Of a DNA stretch of 64,000 nucleotides, positions 10,748 to 21,462 are shown one piece after another. Within the stretch, counting starts at the first letter, position 1, and every line of letters begins with the position of its first letter. Below the pieces are notes generated by a model. The model saw only the letters and a list, made by a program, of their open reading frames with translations, was not told where the DNA came from and did no database searches. The position numbers and the translations under genes are program-made. Source of the stretch: Simmondsia chinensis (lineage: Eukaryota; Streptophyta; Magnoliopsida; Caryophyllales; Simmondsiaceae); contig JAGTTD010000016.1 in NCBI GenBank assembly GCA_018398585.1, positions 23,979,212-24,043,211 of the forward strand, given 5' to 3'.

Positions 10748-13189
10748 GACGCAATTCTCCACCATTGATCCCTATTGGGTGTTATGTGTAAGATATTTAT
10801 TTTACATTAATAAAGCAAAGAAGAGGAAAGGAAATTACAATTTTGGTGCTATGGAGAATCGAACCACTGTCATGTAACAAGAGGATAACGGCACTTATCA
10901 TTGAAGGACTTCACTTTTCGTAACAGAAGAATTTATTGTACTAAATTTGGAAGGAAAGAGGAAACAGCGTGTTTCCAGTTGTGAATCATCTTTCTTTTGA
11001 TAATTTGCTACATATATTATGAGCAAATATTTTTAATTAATGACGTATTGTTAATTTCAATTAATTGATTCATAGCATAATGTGGACATTTTACTCAATT
11101 GTGAAATATGGGTTGTATTAGTTACTGTAATTCCTGATATGTCTTTAAGTATGAAAATTTTGTTTTGGGTAGTTGTTGAAACCAGACGTCGAAGTGATGC
11201 TAAAAGGAAAATCCTTATTTAGCGTAGTTGTTGAAACCAGACTCCGAGACGATGCTAAACTAATAATAAAATTTGTGGATTCATGTTTATTACAAATTGG
11301 TAATACGAAAATCCATGCTTTTATATATCATGATTATAATTCTTAAAGAATTATGTTGGTCGGAACAAAGTATAAATTATGCATTATGCATAGTAAATTC
11401 ATTGTTGTATGAATTTGTACTATGAGTAAATAAGTTGAGGTTTAATGTATGTATGCATGATTAATGCAATCACAAACTTTGCGGTTTTAATTTATAAACA
11501 TGAATACCATATGTTTACTTGGTGAATCCGAAAGTAGCTTGAATTTGAGTAAAAGAAATTGGATCATGAAAGGCAATGTTTATATGATCATGAATATGAA
11601 AAGAATTTGAGCATAACAATCTATATATGTTAATGGAGTTATATGGATAATGTATGCTAGTTAATATAACTAATACATGGATGTCCATATGGTTGTACGA
11701 TTAATGCTTTGATGCAATTAATATGATGCTAGTTATACTAATAATGCATGCTAGTTAATATGCTAAGCATGGGTGTTAATATGGTTGTACGATTAATGCT
11801 TTGATACAATTATGGATGTATGATTTCATTAAGTCAAAGTTAATGCATCATAAAAAATGATTTGTGTAACCATATATTTTGATGTGGTTATAAGGTCAAT
11901 ATGTCCATGAATCTTAATGTCGTTATGAGTGTTATGGCTTGGTTATTGACAAAAATAAATGCCATTTGTTTACTTGATAAAATGAAAGTGATGTGAATGG
12001 ATTTAGTGGATCATGAAGTATATGATTATTTTAAATGTGTTGATCCCTAATGTGACTAATTAAAGAAATTCAAATTGAAGTTCATGATTAAGAATTATGA
12101 AAGAAGTTGTATAAAAGCACTTGGAAATGATAAGCCATAATTTCATAATTGAACGCGTGTCTCCAGTGGGTTTTCCAATGTTATTGGATGTAATGCTTCA
12201 ATGGAAACCGGCATGCGTGTAAAAAGTTTTATCACCTATAATTATTATTACGGTTAAAGTAATGTCCATGTGCAATTTTAAGGGGCATGTGCATATGACG
12301 GTTAAGTAATCCATGGTTAGTTGGTGCAATGATTGTGATTCTTTTCATCGCTTAAAATGAAGTGCATTTATACGATGAATGTTAAAATACTCAAATTGAG
12401 TGATAGCTATATGCAATTGTTGCATGGTAAATTAGATTATTGTGTGTTATATTCATATGTTAGGATGTTGTTAGTCATTAAAGTGACAAATTTAAAGAGT
12501 ATATAAATACTAAATTCTGATGACACTTTTATTGTGCCCATGAAAGTTAGATGCTTATAAGTGGTATGATAATTCATATAAATGATAAGTAAATTCATAT
12601 GATTGATTATGGGTGAATTGAACATATTATGATGCAATGTGAATGAGTACATAAAAGTGACTTTGAGTCTATTATTGATATTGAATGATGCATTGTGATC
12701 ATGTGAAGTAAGCTATATTATGATGAAAATCGTGATTGAGAGAAAATCCCTAAAAGTACTCTACAACTTTTAAAGAGTATGAAAAGAGAAGTCCTAGCGA
12801 TCGGACTTGTATATTTCTTAAGGAATGAACTAGAAATAATATGAATGTCAAAGTTCACTATTCTTGTGTCATAGATTGTGATACTATGACGAGACTATGT
12901 AATCTAGCGATGTTGCCTTTTGAAAGAGGTAGTTAATGAATCCGAAGAGTGCATATGGCAAGTTTAACAAATCAGAGGATTCGTTGTATGTATGTGTTGA
13001 TTACATGTTGCAATTTGGTGTGAAAATTTAGAACCAAATAAAAGTGTTCCAATGGTATAATTGGAATTTCAAAAGGTTAGATGTAGCCTTTATTGTTGGA
13101 TAGATGAGTGTGTATAACTAGTTATGTAAGTAAAGGTACCTGGCATGTGGTACATAAGGTACTGGAATGACCATGAGTTATGGTGTTGA
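10748..13189 (+). other. Decayed interior of outer LTR element
   Basis: AT-rich DNA with no readable gene. A phrase around 'ggttgtacgattaatgcttt' occurs twice (about 11690 and 11785), which indicates a local duplication. Presumed former gag-pol of the 1218-14847 element. Confidence 0.45.
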
Positions 13190-13650
13190 TATTAATGAGT
13201 AATCTTCTATATAGAAGAATACAAGGATGCCAGTTGTATATCCGATAAGGAGGACTACGCTTCTAAAAGCTAGTAAATGTTATAAGTGGTGGGGGTGTTG
13301 TTCCTTGAATTTCAAGAAACTAACACATGTTATAAATTCCACTGTGATAATAGAATTTGTTGCTTTGGTTTCTACTTATAAAGAAACAAAATAATTAAAG
13401 GGTTTTATGTTTAAGATCACTTTGTGGCGCAAGCCAATATATACTATTTCTATCCATTGTGATAGTAAGATGTGTTTTAATGTATAAGAGTGAGATGTAT
13501 CACTGAAAGTTCGGACACAACAATGTCAAATTTTATTAAGTGAAATAACTCATGAAAGACTGAGTGATCACTATGGACTTTGAAAATGTAAGTCTGAAAC
13601 CGGTGGATCTCTCGATTGAGAACATTGCTCAAGACTAGATAATTAAAGGA
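13190..13650 (+). pseudogene. Decayed Copia RNase H
   Basis: With several frameshifts and stops, the translation follows the Copia RNase H order: 'KDYASKS', a Gly-rich 'WWGCC' strand, an 'EFVAL' helix (about 13350), a 'CDS'-like strand at 13450 and an 'AD-TK'-like end, then 'GMKP' at about 13655. It lies about 0.6 kb before the right LTR, the expected position. Confidence 0.6.
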
Positions 13651-14238
13651 ATGGTATGAAACCTGTCATTTTAGTCACCCATGATAGGCCCTCAACTCGA
13701 CACCTAGTATGACGCTAGGTCTCGGGTTCAATAAGTGAGACTTGTCATCTATGTGACTGCAAGCACAAAAGATTTTTTTCCATCCCATGTAAAAAGTGCT
13801 TGGTTACTTGCATCAGAAATCTAAGAGGATGAGCGTATGCTCTTAGTGGACCCGTGTTTATATTATTACTAAATGTCAAGTCGCAGGGACATGATCAGTG
13901 GGGTCCACCTTAGTGAATGTGAAGTTTGGCCGCTTCAAGGAGTGATTTTTGACAAAGGGCTTGGCTCTGAAACACGACACAAGGCTTCACATGTGTCGAT
14001 ATGGGAGTTGTAGGGTGTGTACGGGAAGTACGTCTTGTGCGTGTTGACATAGTCGGTTAGTCAAATGGGTTGTATGGTTCAAAGCTTGGTCTACCATTTT
14101 CGATCCAATTAACTATAATGGTGTTTTCACTAGCTCGGGGTTCAATCGAGAGACACCCTCAATGATGCACAATAAGGCCTCCTTTAACTTAGAGATATTG
14201 TCTGTGAGAATGATTGTATTTTGAAAATAGTGGGAAAA

Positions 14239-14847
14239 TTTTGGTGTATTTTCAAAATAGAGTATTTAATAAAGTGTTTGAAGCAGCCCAACAGAACTAA
14301 CTTGAAATGTCTGTGTGTTGACACAGAGGGCCATGTGTCGACACACAGATCTTACATTCAATTCTTTTTGGTGGTTCTTTGGGTGATGTTTTGGGACGTC
14401 TTTAAGCCCTCTTTTACATAACCATTCCCTCTGGTTCATTTGTAGAAATACACATGAAAGGTGTTTGCTTGCAAGTATTGTGAAATATTAAAAGGGGAAG
14501 TGTCACTTTGTGAAGGGACGTGTCCCTTCATAAAGAGACGATTGAAAACTATAAATAACCTTTTTCACTCTCATGTTCAAGGGTTGATAAATTGATGAAA
14601 AACATTGCAAGAAACACTTGTGTGTATTCATAAGATAGTATTGTGAAAAGTACTTGAAAACTTCATTCTCATTGATATCTCTTATATCCCTCCTTTTACA
14701 CATTCTCACTTCATTTTATTTGGTTGTCGTTGTATCCCCGAGACTATTTCTTATGCCAAAATAAGTCTTAAGGAAAGTGATTACACGGTCTCGACATCCC
14801 ACATCTTTGGTTACCCAGTTCCCGGTTTATGGGGAAATTCTCTAACA
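14239..14847 (+). repeat. Right LTR of the 1218-14847 element
   Basis: Homologous to 1218-1817 and ends 'ttctctaaca'. A 'ctataaataacc' promoter-like box is at about 14548. It is followed directly by L1 sequence read on the minus strand. Confidence 0.75.
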
Positions 14848-15046
14848 CTGTCCCTACATCTTAAAACCACTTTCCAAAATGAAGAATCCTAAGCGCGGGA
14901 TGAAATAGCCCAGAAATTACCCCCGCCCCTCAAATAGTAGCCATGGACCCCAGCGACCTAGAGCGAATCCTTCTTAGTCATGATATCTCACATAAGCTTA
15001 ACAAAACAAGCTTTTTCCAATTCTCAAACTCGTTAATACTCAAACG

Positions 15047-15048
<2 letters not shown>

Positions 15049-15081
<33 letters not shown>
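15049..15081. repeat. Poly-C run
   Basis: 33 consecutive C, followed by CG-rich 'cgccccgccccggcccg', directly beyond the 3' tail of the 5S-headed SINE. Confidence 0.95.
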
Positions 15082-15082
<1 letters not shown>

Positions 15083-15111
15083 CCCCGCCCCGGCCCGCCC
15101 CGCCCCAAAAA

Positions 15112-15374
15112 AAAACAACAACAACAACAATAGACCCAGTGTCTTAAGGGCTCTAGCATAAGCGGGGTCTAAGAAGGGTGGATGTACTCATCCTTACTCC
15201 TTCAGGGTGTAAACCTGCCGAGAGGCTGTTTTCGAGAACCTCCAATCTTATAGGGTTGGCAACATGAGGACTTCCCGGGAGGTCACCCATCCTGGTACTA
15301 CTCTCTTCCAAGCACACTTAACTTTAGAGTTCTAATGGAATCTGGCTGTATTAGTGCCTGGTAAATGAACCCCC
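15112..15374 (-). mobile_element. SINE with 5S rRNA-derived head and RTE-LINE tail
   Basis: On the minus strand, about 15374-15252 aligns with plant 5S rRNA: 'CAGGCACTAATAC', then 'AGAACTCTAAAGTTAAGTG', then 'GGATGGGTGACCTCC' and 'GGGAAGTCCTCATGTTGC', all in order and at 5S spacing, covering the internal pol III promoter (A box, IE, C box). It passes directly into 'TTGGAGGTTCTCGAAAACAG' and then into the tail shared with RTE LINEs of this window ('ACATCCACCC', 'CTTATGCTAGAGCCC', 'AAGACACTGGG'), ending in (TTG)n and T9. It is inserted in the L1 copy. A 5'-truncated sibling is at 53584-53791. Exact 5' end and target duplication were not resolved. Confidence 0.85.
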
Positions 15375-16503
15375 TCCCCTTCTTCTTGGGGAGACAAAAT
15401 TTATTCCAAGCAATAGGAACCAAACAGCGTCTATCAGCATCCCTTCCCTACAGAAATCAAATGCACAAAGACTTAATCTAATTTATAACTACACATTACT
15501 CCAACAATTCAAAGTCCCATCAATAATCGATCTTCTCAATTCAACCTCCTTCCATAAGATAAGCTCCTGGATTGCTGTCCAGTTAATCTACCTTTAATTC
15601 TTTGAGCAAGAGGGGCAAAACGAGAAACCTGAAGACGGGATCCAAGGATAAGGACACCAAGATATTGGATCGGAAGGTGGATTTCCTGAAAACCAAGTTG
15701 CTGCGCATTCTGATCTATATCCTCATGCAAGGTCCCAGCAAAACAGATGCCAGATTTAAGCGAGTTCGGCTCCAAACCTGACACGACAAGCAAAATCCAG
15801 CAATCTCTGCCATAAGTTGAAAACCGACGCCTTATTAACACAAAAGAATAGCAAGAGGTCATCCATAAACGTCAAGTGAGTGATACCCAACTTCTTACAT
15901 TTTGGATGAAAAGAAAACTCCACATCATTCTTCAAATCTTGGAGCATTCTAGAGAGCTACTCCATACATAGAATGAAGAGGTAAGGAGAAATTGTATCTC
16001 CTTGCCTCAACCCTTGCCTACCCGCATCATTTATCTACAATGAGAAAGTTGAGGATGACATGCATTCACGAATCCAGCACACAAAACTAGAAGGGAAACC
16101 GAAGCAAGCCAAAATATAAAAAAGGAACTCCCAACTAACTGAATCATATGCCTTTCTAATGTCAATTTTTATGAAACATCGGGACGAAACATTCTTCTGT
16201 GTATAGTGCTTAATAATTCATTACCAAGAATGATGTTGTTGAAAATAACTCGGCCCTTAACAATGGCAGCCTGAGTAGGAGTGGTAATCTTTCCCAAGAC
16301 ATTCTCCAACCTTTTAGCAATAATCTTCAAAATAATCTTGTAAACGACATTACAACATGAAATGGGATGAAAATTACCAACTCTCTCCGGACTATCAAAT
16401 TTAGGAATCAAAGTGATGATCGTAGTGTTGAGCAATTTAAGCAGCTTCCCATGAGTGAAAAAATCAATAACCGCTCTCGAGACATCTTCCCCCATAATAT
16501 GAC

Positions 16504-17618
16504 TGTTGTGATTTGAGGGTTCAAAAACAGATTTTAATCTTGTTTAAGTTCTCAAAACACTTCCGTTAATATTGATCTTTAGAGAAAACCGAACCTATTA
16601 TCAACCTAAGTTCAAAAACAGTTGTTTTAACTTTACAAATTTTAGGTTATCTTTATTAAATCCGGTTTTGTTTTCAACATTAACTTAGTTTATAAATAGA
16701 TCGGTGAAAAGGGTGGTTTTTAAACTGTGGCTCTAAGATTTAAGTTGAAATTACCAACAACGATAGAAGACATAAACAAAAATTAGAGAGTACACACGAT
16801 TCGGTCCTAACTGACCTACTACACGGCCCCCTACTACTAGAGAGATCTATTTTATTAATCTTTACAAACCATATTACAAATTACAAGGCGCTTTCCACAA
16901 ATAATCTAAGCTATTAAATTACAACCCTTTCTAAAACCAATCTTTACAAACCAAACAGTAAAGAAAGAGAAAAGAGTAAGAGGTTATACCGACTCCAAGC
17001 CGGTGGCCGCGAGTCTCACGATCCCAAGTCCGACCTTTGGACTAGCCTTCGTGGTTTTCGGTTCCTAGCGAGTCTACTTCTTGACGGGGCGGGTTTTGGC
17101 ACTGAACTCCTCTAAGCAAAACCCTAAAACACCTTAAAAGAGGAAGAAGGGTGATCGGTTCTTTTGGGAGAGAGGAGAGGAGGAGAGAGAGACGCGCTTC
17201 CAGAACCACCAAAAGGAAAAATGAGGCTCAGTACATTTCTCTCTCCTCTAACCCCCTATTTAAAACACAAAATCAATTCATGTGCAATCAACCTGGGCCA
17301 TTGATGCTGCCACCCATATCAAAGGCTAGGATGAGGCCTCCAACAAGGGCGAATCAGGACACGACACGTGTCCTTTTTTTTGAATAAAAAATGCAACGGT
17401 CACCTTGCTTGAGAAGCCATACCATGTATTTTAATATATATATTTTTTTATTAATAAATTCAAACTTTATACTTTAAAATTTAATTTATTTTTTTACCTT
17501 AATTTAAAAAACCAGTTCAAATTATTTTTAACAAAATACAAGTTGTAACATTAATAACTTAGATCTCATGCCTTGTTTCGAGACATAGTTTAGACTATAT
17601 AGGAACCAAATTCTAACA
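16504..17618 (-). repeat. 3' LTR of the minus-strand Copia element
   Basis: About 1.1 kb. On the minus strand it begins TGTTAGAATTTGGTTCC right after the polypurine tract and ends AATCACAACA. It shares the order of motifs with the solo LTR at 41124-42191: 'TGGTTCCTATATAGTCTAAA' 10 bp from the start, then 'ctctctagt.ataggggg' and the R/U5 region. It contains a purine-rich leader with 'gagagaggagaggaggagag' at about 17165. Confidence 0.85.
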
Positions 17619-17629
17619 ATTCTCCACCT

Positions 17630-18131
17630 GGTTCCTATATGGTCTAACTACTGGATTCACTCTAGTAATAGGGGGGCAAAACAATTTTGGTTTTGGTCCA
17701 TCAGCCGCCTCCTGGATCCCAGGAGTCCTGAACTAAGTTAATACACTTCATTAACTTGTTCAAAGGTACTGCTTTGGTTCCCATATCTGCCAGATTATCG
17801 TTTGTACAAATTTTCTGGAGGTCCACCTTTCTCGACTTTATCTGTTCAGTAACAAAATATTGTCTGATAGCAAGATGCTTAGTCCTATCATGAAAAACAG
17901 GGTTCTTATTACTTAAACTAAGGCCGATTGGTTATCCATATATATCGTTGGTACCCTAGGCCTAAGTTTAATTCATCTAGAAGTCCATTTAGCCATATCG
18001 CCTCTTTAATGGCATCTGTTAGTGCCAAGAGCTCGGCTTCAGTGGTCGATAATGCGTCAATGACTGGATCTTAGATCTCCAACTAACAGCTCCACCATTC
18101 AAAGAGAAGATGTAGGAGCTTGTGGACTTAC
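17630..18131 (-). pseudogene. Copia RNase H, C-terminal part
   Basis: The minus-strand translation reads 'KSTSSYIFSLNGGAVSWRSK', then 'STTEAELLALTDAIKEAIWL', then a decayed remainder with stops to the polypurine tract. The DxD/E positions of RNase H are partly present (the AE of 'TEAELLAL'). It joins the fragment at 19204-19370 when the TRIM is removed. Confidence 0.8.
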
Positions 18132-19199
18132 TGTCACAGGCCGCCTTTGGCTGATACTGTCCCGGGTGCTCAATAAGTAACATATGCCATATGGGGTCTC
18201 CGAAGCCTATTCGGTACTAACGCATATGTGTTGAATCCAGGTACGTCCCGTGGTCTGCCGTGTATTCGTCTCTTGATGGCCCATATTGCTGCTTGTTGAC
18301 CCATGGGAGTAGGCTGGCCCGGCCCTAGCCTCAGGGGCCCGGGCGCCGCACGGTGATCTGCGCTCAGCCCGTGACAAATGGTATCAGAGCGGGGCTCATG
18401 ACACGAGAGTAAGCAGCCGTGTTGGGACCAGGATCTGTCCGAGGCGGAGGAGGGGGACACTCCCAGGGTGATGGGAGTTGCCTGCGTCCCTGGTGCGTTG
18501 AGCGAGTTTGTCCGTGGGTATGGACACTCCTTGATGGGTGGAGCACTCTAACGAGGAACTTCCGGAGTGAAGTTGAGTGGCTCGCTGTTCCGGATGTGGA
18601 GGAACACTCACCATGTTGTTGTGGTGTGGTCAGGGTTGCTGACCGTGAGGCTGGCTTGTTGCGTGAAGATTGGGCCGATCCTTGGGATGAAGTGCGATGA
18701 CTCGCGAAGAGCTGTGTCAACAAGCGTTGTGAGAACGAGACGTGTACGTGGTGTGCTATGGTGCGTGGAGCTGGCAGGTGGTGCTTTGAGCACGCTGCTT
18801 GCCGTTGAGTGTGTGTCGATAGCATGGAAGTGTCACGCGGGAGGGGGCGACGATGATGTTGCCCTGTGACCAAAGGATTGCTAGAGACGCAGGGAAGCGA
18901 CTATGGGCAGCCACCCGCAACGAGGACGTTTGCGGATTCAGGTGGGGGAGAGTGTCACGGGCCGCCTTTGGCTGACATTGTCCCGGGTGCTCAATAAGCA
19001 ACATATGCCATATGGGGTCTCCAAAGCCTGTCCGGTACTAACGCATATGTGTTGAATCCAGGTACGTCCGGTGGTCTGCCGTGTATTTCGTCTCTTGATG
19101 GCGCATATTGCTGCTTGTTGACCCATGGGAGTAGGCTGGCCCGGCCCTAGCCTCAGGGGCCCGGGCTCCGCACGGGTGATCTGCGCTCAGCCCATGACA
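18132..19199 (+). mobile_element. TRIM (terminal-repeat retrotransposon in miniature) in Copia RNase H
   Basis: A 1,068-bp element. LTRs 18132-18376 and 18953-19199 are nearly identical, starting TGTCAC and ending ATGACA/GTGACA. The left LTR is followed at 18379 by the Met-tRNA primer binding site 'TGGTATCAGAGC', and 'ggtgggggagag' forms a polypurine tract at 18941-18952. Flanks are 'ttac' on both sides (18128-18131 and 19200-19203). Removing the insert rejoins the Copia RNase H frame '...DLDKRKSTSSY...'. The interior is 576 bp, GC-rich, and codes for no gag or pol. Open frames there on both strands look incidental. High LTR similarity suggests a fairly recent insertion. Confidence 0.92.
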
Positions 19200-19203
19200 T
19201 TAC

Positions 19204-20690
19204 GCTTGTCAAGGTCTCCACCGAAATCAGTATCAGTGTATCCTAAAGGTCTTAGGTCTGTATTTGTTCGTCCAAACGTAAGCCCTAGCTTCGTGGTACC
19301 CTTGATATATCTCAAGAGCCACTTAACCCCATTCCAGTGCTCTTTCCCTGGATTCATCATGAATCAAGAAAGCACACTAATGGGATAAGCTAAATCAGGC
19401 CTAGTGCATGTCATGGCATACATAATTGAACCTATTGCATTAGCATAAGGAACATTAATCATTTCAGCCACTTCCTGTTCATTTCCTGGACATTGTGTTA
19501 TAGAAAATTTGTGATGCGCGGCAATGAGAACTCTAACAATTTTAGCATCTTTCATGTTAAACCTATGAATGACCTTTTCTAAGTATGAGGTTTGGCATAA
19601 GTTTATCGTATGTTTAGTACGATCCCTACTTATATCCATCCCTAAGATTTTCTTAGCTGGACCTAGGTCTTTCATTTCAAAGTTTCGGTTTAACATATCT
19701 TTCAATTTCTCAATCTCAGATAGACGACGGCTAGCTATCAACATGTCATCCACATAAATCAATAAATATACAGCAGAATCAGAATTCAAAATTTTCTCAT
19801 AGAAACACACATCATGTATTAACCTAGAGAACCCAACTTCAGTCATGAAGTGGTGAAACCGCTTATACCACTGCCTCGGGGATTGTTTTAGTCCATACAA
19901 GGACTTCTTAAGTCTACATACAAGGCCAGCATTCTCGGGCTTCACAAAGCCCTCAGACTGAGCCATGTAGATCTCCTCATCGAGCTCCCCATGCAAAAAA
20001 GCAGTTGTCACATCTAACTGTTCCAATTCTAGGTCAAACTTGGCTGTCAAAGCCATCAGCACCCTAATGGTGGTGTGTTTTACTACTGGTGAAAATATTT
20101 CGTTATAATCCACGCCTTCTCGCTGTGTGAAACCTTTAGCTACAAGCCTAGCCTTAAACCTAGGCTTTCCAGAAGGTAAACTTGGTTCCTTAATCTTGAA
20201 TATCCACTTAGATCCCACTAGCTTCTTGCCCGCCGGCTTGGGCACTAGTGACCAAGTCTTATTCTTCACTAAGGAGTCCATTTCAGCCTTCATAGCATCC
20301 AGCCATTCTACTGAAAACCGGCCGTTAACAGCCTGTTTGTAGCTTAAAGGTTCTGACTTAATATATTCTAATGTTGTATTTAGGGCGTAGGCTATGCAAT
20401 CCGCATATCCTAACCTCTGTGGGGGTCCACGTCCCTCCTTGCCCTATCTCTTGACAATAGATAGTCATCTAGCTCGTTTTCAGGTATGATCTCTGTTTCC
20501 ATCACGGTTTCTGGTTCGGTGCCTCTTTCAGCACCACCTACATGGGATGGAGGGAGAGAGAAATGGGTGGTGGTGGTGGGGTGGCAGAAAGGAGTGGCAG
20601 CAGCGGCGGTAGTGGGTGGTGGTGGTGGTGGTGACCATTCCGTGGTGATGAACCTCTTAGAACCATTAATCAATCTTACTTAAGATCCAA
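19204..20690 (-). pseudogene. Copia reverse transcriptase (RVT_2), mostly open
   Basis: The minus-strand frame 20293-19364 is open for 309 residues and has the full RVT_2 order: 'MKAEMDSLVKNKTWSLV', 'LVGSKWIFKIK', 'ARLVAKGFTQREGVDY', 'TFSPVV'-type block, 'QLDVTTAFLHGELDEEIYM', 'SLYGLKQSPRQWY', catalytic 'YVDDML', 'MKDLGPAKKILGM', ending 'GSIMYAMTCTRPDLAYPISV'. The YVDD aspartates are intact. Upstream (20673-20410), a Pro-rich linker (PPPPPP) and 'DDYLLSRDRARR' belong to the region before RT. No integrase follows to the right. This is the best-preserved retroelement coding region here, but it is truncated. Confidence 0.88.
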
Positions 20691-21462
20691 CGGTGTAAAT
20701 TAAATTTTTTCACATTCTCACAGAACTTCCATTCTCGTTCCAGCCGCTCCCTATATATATATTGTGTAAATTATAATATTGTCGTTATTTTTTAATTTTT
20801 AACTTTCGTATGAAAAAGTTTTTCTTCTTATATTTGTACTTGTTAGATGAAAAATTGATCCAAATCGGTCCAGTCTACTCAACCGGTCGGTCCAATCCTT
20901 GATCTCATGATTTTGACTTACTTCGGTCTTCGGTCCAATTTGGTCCAGTCTGGTACAGTATTGGACCAATGTGAACCCCTAGATTCCCGAGCGAACCGGT
21001 GAAAGGTGAGGCGCCAGCGGAGGAATCCAGCAGTGGCGTGGTGTTTTGTGTGCGCCGGCACAGGTGGTGGCTTTGTTTGTCTCCGTGGTTCTGCAAGAAA
21101 TCGGACTGGTAGTTGAGATCGGAGGCGGTTGCAGCGGCGCCGTAGCTGTCAGTGGTGGCCGTGTTTCGAAGCCCGGTGAGTGTCTGGGAAGTTCAAACGT
21201 CGGAGGGAGCCGTGTTGGTGTCGTGGTTGTCGGCAGTGTCGAACACGGTGGTGGTTCGACGATTAGCAGGCGGTGGTAAGCCGGCGACTCTGTTAGCCGG
21301 AGACCTAGAGTAAGAACCCGAAGAGAGAGAGAGAGTCGGTCAGAGAATTGTTGCTTCGTGTTTTTGGTGAAGTCAGCTCTCATAGTTGAGTTTTAAAAAA
21401 ATCTAGATCTGATAAAAAAAAATTTTAGTGTTGGAAGTGATTAAAATTTGGTGTATTCATTG
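20691..21462 (+). other. Leader-like, GC-rich region before a Copia gag
   Basis: The first 300 bp are AT-rich, with repeated 'cggtcca' motifs (20860-20970). 21000-21310 is GC-rich, ending 'gccggagacctagagtaag', like untranslated leaders of Tork-type Copia elements. A (GA)n tract lies at 21320-21336. No 5' LTR pair was identified. Confidence 0.45.

Larger units (their letters stand above)
1218..14847 (+). mobile_element. LTR retrotransposon (Copia-like, degenerate) inserted in an L1; host of nested elements
   Basis: Two direct long terminal repeats (about 1218-1817 and 14239-14847) share almost their whole length, including 'aaatagagtatttaataaag' near the start and a 'ttctctaaca' end. A purine-rich stretch ('agtgggaaaa') precedes the right repeat, as a polypurine tract should. 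Flanks are 'cagtc' on the left and 'ctgtc' on the right, a possible 5-bp target duplication with one mismatch. Internal coding sequence is heavily decayed: about 13190-13650 reads as a broken Copia RNase H followed by the usual 'GMKP' type pol end. Most of the length is later insertions (1831-4957, 5502-10747). Plus-strand orientation follows from the RNase H remnant next to the right LTR. Confidence 0.75.
14848..16503 (-). pseudogene. L1 LINE ORF2 reverse transcriptase region, broken
   Basis: From 16495 downward on the minus strand the order is: RT block 'LNTTIITLIPKF' and 'NFHPISCCNVVYKIILKIIA'; 'ATPTQAAIVKGR'-like block; 'KIDIRKAYDSVSWEFL' at about 16150; 'LRQGDTISPYLFILCME' at about 15990; the catalytic 'FMDDLLLFF' (FxDD box) at about 15870; then 'SKNAGVSRF'-type thumb sequence. 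After the SINE at 15112-15374, the frame resumes with 'DSLWVRWVHGYYL' (about 14990) and stops at the LTR junction 14848. Several stops and frameshifts. The remaining C-terminal part is at 640-1217. Confidence 0.8.
16504..20690 (-). mobile_element. Copia (Tork-like) retrotransposon, 5'-truncated, interrupted by a TRIM
   Basis: Minus-strand order from right to left: linker and RT (20673-19380), RNase H (19260-17700, split by the TRIM at 18132-19199), polypurine tract 'aggtggagaat' and 3' LTR (17618-16504). Gag, protease, integrase and 5' LTR are missing on the right. The LTR is closely related to the solo LTR at 41124-42191. The left edge sits in the L1 copy, just upstream of its RT start. Confidence 0.85.

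Noticed and set aside
15240..15374. Functional 5S rRNA gene
   Set aside because: The 5S-like part has many substitutions, lacks a terminator and continues directly into a LINE-type tail. It is a SINE head.
18364..18873. Overlapping open frames of up to 169 residues on both strands
   Set aside because: They lie in the GC-rich interior of a TRIM, have no recognisable domain, overlap on both strands and are explained by base composition.
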